64,000 bases of DNA from Aggregatibacter aphrophilus ATCC 33389. GTDB lineage: Bacteria; Pseudomonadota; Gammaproteobacteria; Enterobacterales; Pasteurellaceae. This document shows positions 60,597 to 64,000 of this stretch, piece after piece. The notes beneath the pieces are model-generated. The model had not been told where the DNA came from. It worked only from the letters and a program-made list of their open reading frames with translations, and did not search any database. The DNA lies in NCBI RefSeq assembly GCF_900636915.1, contig NZ_LR134327.1, positions 682,001 to 746,000 of the forward strand. Reading direction: 5' to 3'. Both the position numbers and the translations under genes were made by a program. Within the stretch, counting starts at the first letter, position 1. Every line of letters starts with the position of its first letter.

Positions 60597-61386
60597 TCCG
60601 ATTCAGCACCCGAAGCAAAAACAGCAAACAGGTAGCAATAAACAAGAGCCACAACGCGGCACCGATCGCAATTTCAAAGTCACCACTGGAGATATTCAGA
60701 TACACCGCCATCGGCAAGGTTTCGGTTTTAAAGCGGGTGGCACCGGCAAGCATTAGTGTCGCGCCAAATTCCCCAATGGCCCGCGACCACGCCAAAATTG
60801 CACCGCCCAACAACGGCTTCCAGCACATGGGTAATTCCACTTTAAACAGCGTTCTGAAAGGCGATAAGCCTAAATTGTAGGCGGCGAGACGGTACCCCTG
60901 ATCAAACGACGTGAAAATGCCTCTGGCATTGCGTAACAAAATAGACGAGGCGATATAAGTCTGCGCCACCACAATGCCGATCGGACTAAAAATCCATTGG
61001 CTGATCCCAGGAATCAGTTGGCTCAATATGCCCTGCGAATTAAACAACAGCAACAAACTCAAGCCTGTCACCAACGGCGGCAACACCATCGGCAAATCAA
61101 GAAACGTATCAATAAACTTTTGCAAAGGTAACCGCACTTGGCTCATCAGCCACGCGGATGGAATAGCAATACATAGCGCCAAAAGAAGAGAAATAAGCGA
61201 GGTACCGAGAGACATCCCTAAGGCGAAATGCAACTCTGCATCGAACAACGCTTTTTTGAAAAAATAAAAATCCAATTGCGCCGTTAAAGAAAGCACTGCG
61301 CCTACGACAATACATAACAACATAACCAGCGGAATCAGTGCTAACTTTAAACTGAGGCTTTTATTTAATAGGGAGGAAGCCTTCAT
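60589..61386 (-). CDS. modB: Molybdate ABC transporter permease
   Basis: 265 residues with about six membrane segments. It carries the permease EAA-type loop ([20 protein letters not shown]) and [25 protein letters not shown], the latter typical of molybdate/sulfate permeases. The start overlaps the end of modA by 26 bases and the end overlaps the ATPase gene, so the operon is translationally coupled. Confidence 0.88.
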   Translation of the reverse strand: MKASSLLNKSLSLKLALIPLVMLLCIVVGAVLSLTAQLDFYFFKKALFDAELHFALGMSLGTSLISLLLALCIAIPSAWLMSQVRLPLQKFIDTFLDLPMVLPPLVTGLSLLLLFNSQGILSQLIPGISQWIFSPIGIVVAQTYIASSILLRNARGIFTSFDQGYRLAAYNLGLSPFRTLFKVELPMCWKPLLGGAILAWSRAIGEFGATLMLAGATRFKTETLPMAVYLNISSGDFEIAIGAALWLLFIATCLLFLLRVLNRNV

Positions 61387-62098
61387 TGGTAAAATATTTC
61401 ACGCCTTGTTCGGATTTGAAAAAGTCTAACAACTGTTTGGCTTCTGTCGGCTGCTGACTTGAGGAAAGCAAACCAAGGGTCACTTTTTCTTCCGGCGTAC
61501 CGACCGGGTTTGGTAATAAATCCACTTTATCACGCACTTTCCACGCCCCGGAACGACCAACAACCGCCGCATCCACATCCCCATTAAGCAAATACAACAT
61601 CAATTGTTTAACCGTCGCCGCTTTCACCACCACTTTATCGTTAAGCTGTTGTTGATAACCGGACAGTTCAAAGATTTTTTCCGCACCTTTGCCTAATGCC
61701 ATGGCTTTACTATCGCCAATGCCCAAACGCAACTGACTTTCCGCCAGTGCCTTGAAAGAATCAATCCCCGCGCTTTTATCCTTACGCACCGCCATCACCG
61801 GAATATGCAATACCACCGGCGCAACGTCTTTCACTTCATTCGCCTGTTGCAATTTTTCCACATAATCCGCCGAACCGGACAAGAACAAATCGCCGCTTTT
61901 CACCTGATTATAACGTGCCAAAAGCTGCCCCGAACCGCCGTATTCCACGGTGACTTTATTACCCGTATCCTTTTCAAATTGCTGAATAATTTTTTCAACC
62001 GGTTCTTTCAAGCCTGCGCCGGCATAAAGATACAAATCCGCTGCCTGCGCAGAAAATGCCGCCATCATCAACACGGCCAATGTTGCTACTTTTTTCAT
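61361..62098 (-). CDS. modA: Molybdate (or tungstate) periplasmic binding protein
   Basis: 245 residues. The signal peptide is MKKVATLAVLMMAAFSAQA, and the mature start ADLYLYAGAGLKEPVEKI is the ModA pattern (L-x-x-Y-x-[AG]-[AG]-L). KVTVEYGGSGQLLARYNQV, DLFLSGSADYVEKL and a C-terminal [19 protein letters not shown] follow, typical for oxyanion-binding proteins. It is first gene of modABCD. Molybdate against tungstate preference cannot be decided from sequence. Confidence 0.85.
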   Translation of the reverse strand: MKKVATLAVLMMAAFSAQAADLYLYAGAGLKEPVEKIIQQFEKDTGNKVTVEYGGSGQLLARYNQVKSGDLFLSGSADYVEKLQQANEVKDVAPVVLHIPVMAVRKDKSAGIDSFKALAESQLRLGIGDSKAMALGKGAEKIFELSGYQQQLNDKVVVKAATVKQLMLYLLNGDVDAAVVGRSGAWKVRDKVDLLPNPVGTPEEKVTLGLLSSSQQPTEAKQLLDFFKSEQGVKYFTNEGFLPIK

Positions 62099-62139
62099 CT
62101 CACACTCCTGTTTAAAAAGTGAAGTAAATATAGCACATT

Positions 62140-62163
62140 GGTTATATAAAAATAAATATAATG
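62140..62163. promoter_or_regulatory. Candidate ModE operator upstream of modA
   Basis: GGTTAT-N12-ATAATG lies 42-65 bases before the modA start. The E. coli modA operator, as I recall it, is CGTTAT-N12-ATAACG: same spacing and near-identical arms. The spacer is AT-only and the site overlaps the expected promoter, consistent with repression by molybdate-loaded ModE. Confidence 0.45.
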
Positions 62164-62229
62164 AAAAATGCGATCAAAAAACACTAAGAATTTTGACCGC
62201 TCTTCGATTGTTAAACGCTAAAAACAAGG

Positions 62230-63420
62230 TTAATACTTGGGTTGGATCTGCTTAATATGATATCCAAATTTCGATTCTTGGATTTCCATCTCATAATATT
62301 TAGGCAATTCATTTTTATCTTTTGAAGAACAAAAATAATAGTGTTTATCTTGAGAATTATCTGTTAATTGAAGAAGATAGTTGCAACGTTCTCCATACAA
62401 TTGATAGTTTGAATAATTCTCCTTAGATTCAACTGAATTTGTTATAACAAGATCATGATATTCCGGTGACTTTAACAGCGTATAAAGTTTACCGCCATAA
62501 GGCAAAATTACTCCTTTCAACAAGAATATACTTAGAATAATTGCAGCACTGATAGAAATCCCCCAAATATACAGCTTAGTAAAAGCATATATTGCCATCG
62601 TTTTGAAATGATTATGCTTAGCCAAAATAAAGACTAGCATAATAGAAAGAGCAATAACCGGATAATACAAATAATGGTAGAGTTCATATGGATAGGTTGT
62701 AAATTCAAAAGAAGGAGACACAACACAATAAAAGAAGAAGATGAAAAATAAAATAAGAAAAAGTAATACTTTCAATCTTGGCAATGTATATTTAGGTAAT
62801 AAAGAATGATGATTTGTAATCGTTGAATTATTGACCGGCAATGCTCGATTCAAATCAAAAGGCTCAAACTCATTAACAAACATTATCTTGGTTATTCCTT
62901 CCATACCGGGAACATCAAGTAACCTTACCCTTTTTTCTTGTACCAACTGTTCTAACTCAGCTGTCATAAAGTCCGGTTTGGAATAGCTATACCAAAAAGT
63001 TTTATCCCAAAAAAGTAGATTGCTTTGAAGACCATTACGAAAGTAATTAACCCCCATATATCCGGAGTAAATAATTAACTCATCGCGGTCAGGAAATTCC
63101 TCTTTAAACTTCTCAACAATGTTATGATCCATTCGTAGTTTATAGTCTAGATTGCGAACAATTTCTACTTTTTTATTCTCTGAAAATTTATATTCAGAAA
63201 AAACGCATTCACAATCTTCATTATTATAATAAAAATCACAAAAATAATTCCCAAGTCGATATTGTTCCGGAACAACAATTACATCAGATAGGACTGATGA
63301 AATCTTAAAATTATTTTTATAACGTTTTGTTAAAGATGTTTCATAATGTTTTTGAACAATATAAGGATAAAGAATATTGCCGTTCTGTATGGCAACTCGT
63401 AGCCAAAGTGGATAGCGCAT
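62230..63420 (-). CDS. Membrane protein of unknown function, 396 residues
   Basis: I do not recognise this protein. The N-terminal ~210 residues are soluble and rich in Tyr, Phe and Asn (YRLGNYFCDFYYNNEDCECV, DELIIYSGYMGVNYF). Three membrane segments follow at about residues 217-237 (VLLFLILFFIFFFYCVV), 246-268 and 286-306 (GISISAAIILSIFLLKGVIL). The protein ends with a ~90-residue tail containing two Cys (GERCNYLL, YYFCSS). Local AT content is higher than in the flanking mod and sir2 genes, suggesting lateral origin. No partner is evident; neighbours are read in the same direction but separated by USS-containing gaps. Confidence 0.75.
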   Translation of the reverse strand: MRYPLWLRVAIQNGNILYPYIVQKHYETSLTKRYKNNFKISSVLSDVIVVPEQYRLGNYFCDFYYNNEDCECVFSEYKFSENKKVEIVRNLDYKLRMDHNIVEKFKEEFPDRDELIIYSGYMGVNYFRNGLQSNLLFWDKTFWYSYSKPDFMTAELEQLVQEKRVRLLDVPGMEGITKIMFVNEFEPFDLNRALPVNNSTITNHHSLLPKYTLPRLKVLLFLILFFIFFFYCVVSPSFEFTTYPYELYHYLYYPVIALSIMLVFILAKHNHFKTMAIYAFTKLYIWGISISAAIILSIFLLKGVILPYGGKLYTLLKSPEYHDLVITNSVESKENYSNYQLYGERCNYLLQLTDNSQDKHYYFCSSKDKNELPKYYEMEIQESKFGYHIKQIQPKY

Positions 63421-63476
63421 TTTAAGGTTCCTATGTGCTGTAATATATTTTATTTATTTAAAGTGCGGTCGTTTTT

Positions 63477-64000
63477 CTAAATGTTTTTTACTTTTCCTAA
63501 TAACTCCGCCACTACTTTCGGTACGCCTTCGCCGGCTTTCATTTTTACTGTTTCCACCGGGCGTGGGATAAAGCCTGTATTTGGATTCGGGTCGATGAGG
63601 TAAATTTGGGCATTTTTCGGGGCTTCGTTGACCAAGCCGTTGGCGGGGTAAACCTGTAATGAAGTGCCGATAACCAGAACAACGTCCGCTTGCGAAACCA
63701 AGTCAATTGCCGGTTCTAACATGGGGACGTTTTCGCCGAAAAAGACAATATGGGGGCGCATTGGGTGTCCGTTCGGGTCTTTATCGTCCACGGATTGTTC
63801 GCCGAAGCAAGGTACGATGTAATCGGGGTCAAAACCGCTGCGCGCTTTGTTTAATTCGCCATGCAGGTGCAACACATTAGCACTACCGGCGCGTTCGTGC
63901 AGGTCATCTACGTTTTGCGTGATGATTTGCACGTTGTAGCCTTGTTCCAATTCTACCAAGGCCTTGTGTGCTGCGTTGGGTTGGACTGCAGAACAATTAC
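63477..64000 (-). CDS. Sir2-family NAD-dependent protein deacylase, partial (window edge)
   Basis: The frame is open to the window end, so the N-terminus (Rossmann NAD-binding start) is missing. Present are the catalytic histidine context ITQNVDDLHERAGSANVLHLHGEL, RPHIVFFGENVP, LVIGTSLQVYPANGLV and YLIDPNPN. Between HGEL and RPHIVFFGE the usual four zinc-binding cysteines are absent; only one Cys (PCFGEQ) remains. This matches the zinc-less bacterial Sir2 subgroup rather than E. coli CobB. It removes acyl groups from lysines using NAD; the preferred acyl group is not predictable here. Confidence 0.88.
   Translation of the reverse strand, partial: NCSAVQPNAAHKALVELEQGYNVQIITQNVDDLHERAGSANVLHLHGELNKARSGFDPDYIVPCFGEQSVDDKDPNGHPMRPHIVFFGENVPMLEPAIDLVSQADVVLVIGTSLQVYPANGLVNEAPKNAQIYLIDPNPNTGFIPRPVETVKMKAGEGVPKVVAELLGKVKNI

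Overview
The window looks like a Pasteurellaceae chromosome, most likely Aggregatibacter (A. aphrophilus/segnis/kilianii group) or a close Haemophilus relative. The main evidence is the very frequent Haemophilus-type DNA uptake signal sequence (USS core AAGTGCGGT and its complement). It often occurs as inverted pairs acting as terminators between genes. Gene content and local gene orders also fit: lrp-ftsK-lolA-rarA, lolB-ispE-prs, ygiM-cca, lptFG/pepA, mepM/znuCB. The species call is an inference from the sequence alone.

Layout: 1-308 is the 3' end of glnE, convergent with serS. 2.0-3.7 kb is dcuB with an unusual insertion and a candidate FNR/NarP control region, followed by a structured intergenic element. 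4.1-12.0 kb (minus strand) holds rarA, lolA, ftsK, lrp, radA and a CYTH triphosphatase. 12.2-18.7 kb (plus strand) holds a DUF47 protein and Pit phosphate transporter, ygiM-cca, and lolB-ispE-prs. 18.8-29.6 kb holds a YeaK-type deacylase, a tiny lipoprotein, mepM divergent from znuCB, metF, lptFG divergent from pepA, and the cystine transporter tcyP.

The accessory region is 29.7-49.0 kb, all on the minus strand and read from right to left. It is an orphan type VI secretion (T6SS) effector/immunity island with no T6SS structural genes other than vgrG. It begins with an intact vgrG carrying a transthyretin-like C-terminal tail. Next comes a phospholipase-D effector and two Sel1-like membrane-anchored putative immunity genes. 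A relic of a second vgrG tail, a second phospholipase-D effector and five more immunity genes follow. After these lie a 5'-truncated third vgrG, a frameshifted M23-like effector, an effector-tail fragment, and two broken small genes (one LprI-like). Of seven immunity cassettes, five are intact and two are frameshifted. The cassettes are mosaic, separated by USS inverted repeats, and flanked by an approximately 820-bp near-identical vgrG direct repeat. The closest known arrangement is the Pseudomonas PldB (Tle5b) effector with tandem Sel1-like immunity proteins, but the duplication/decay architecture here is more elaborate.

49.2-64.0 kb returns to core genes on the minus strand: pbpC and a bacterial alpha-2-macroglobulin (a linked pair in enterobacteria too), tldD, the molybdate operon modABC-modD with a candidate ModE operator, an unrecognised membrane protein, and the 3' part of a zinc-less Sir2-type deacylase running off the window. 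I saw no tRNA, rRNA, CRISPR array, prophage or intact insertion sequence.
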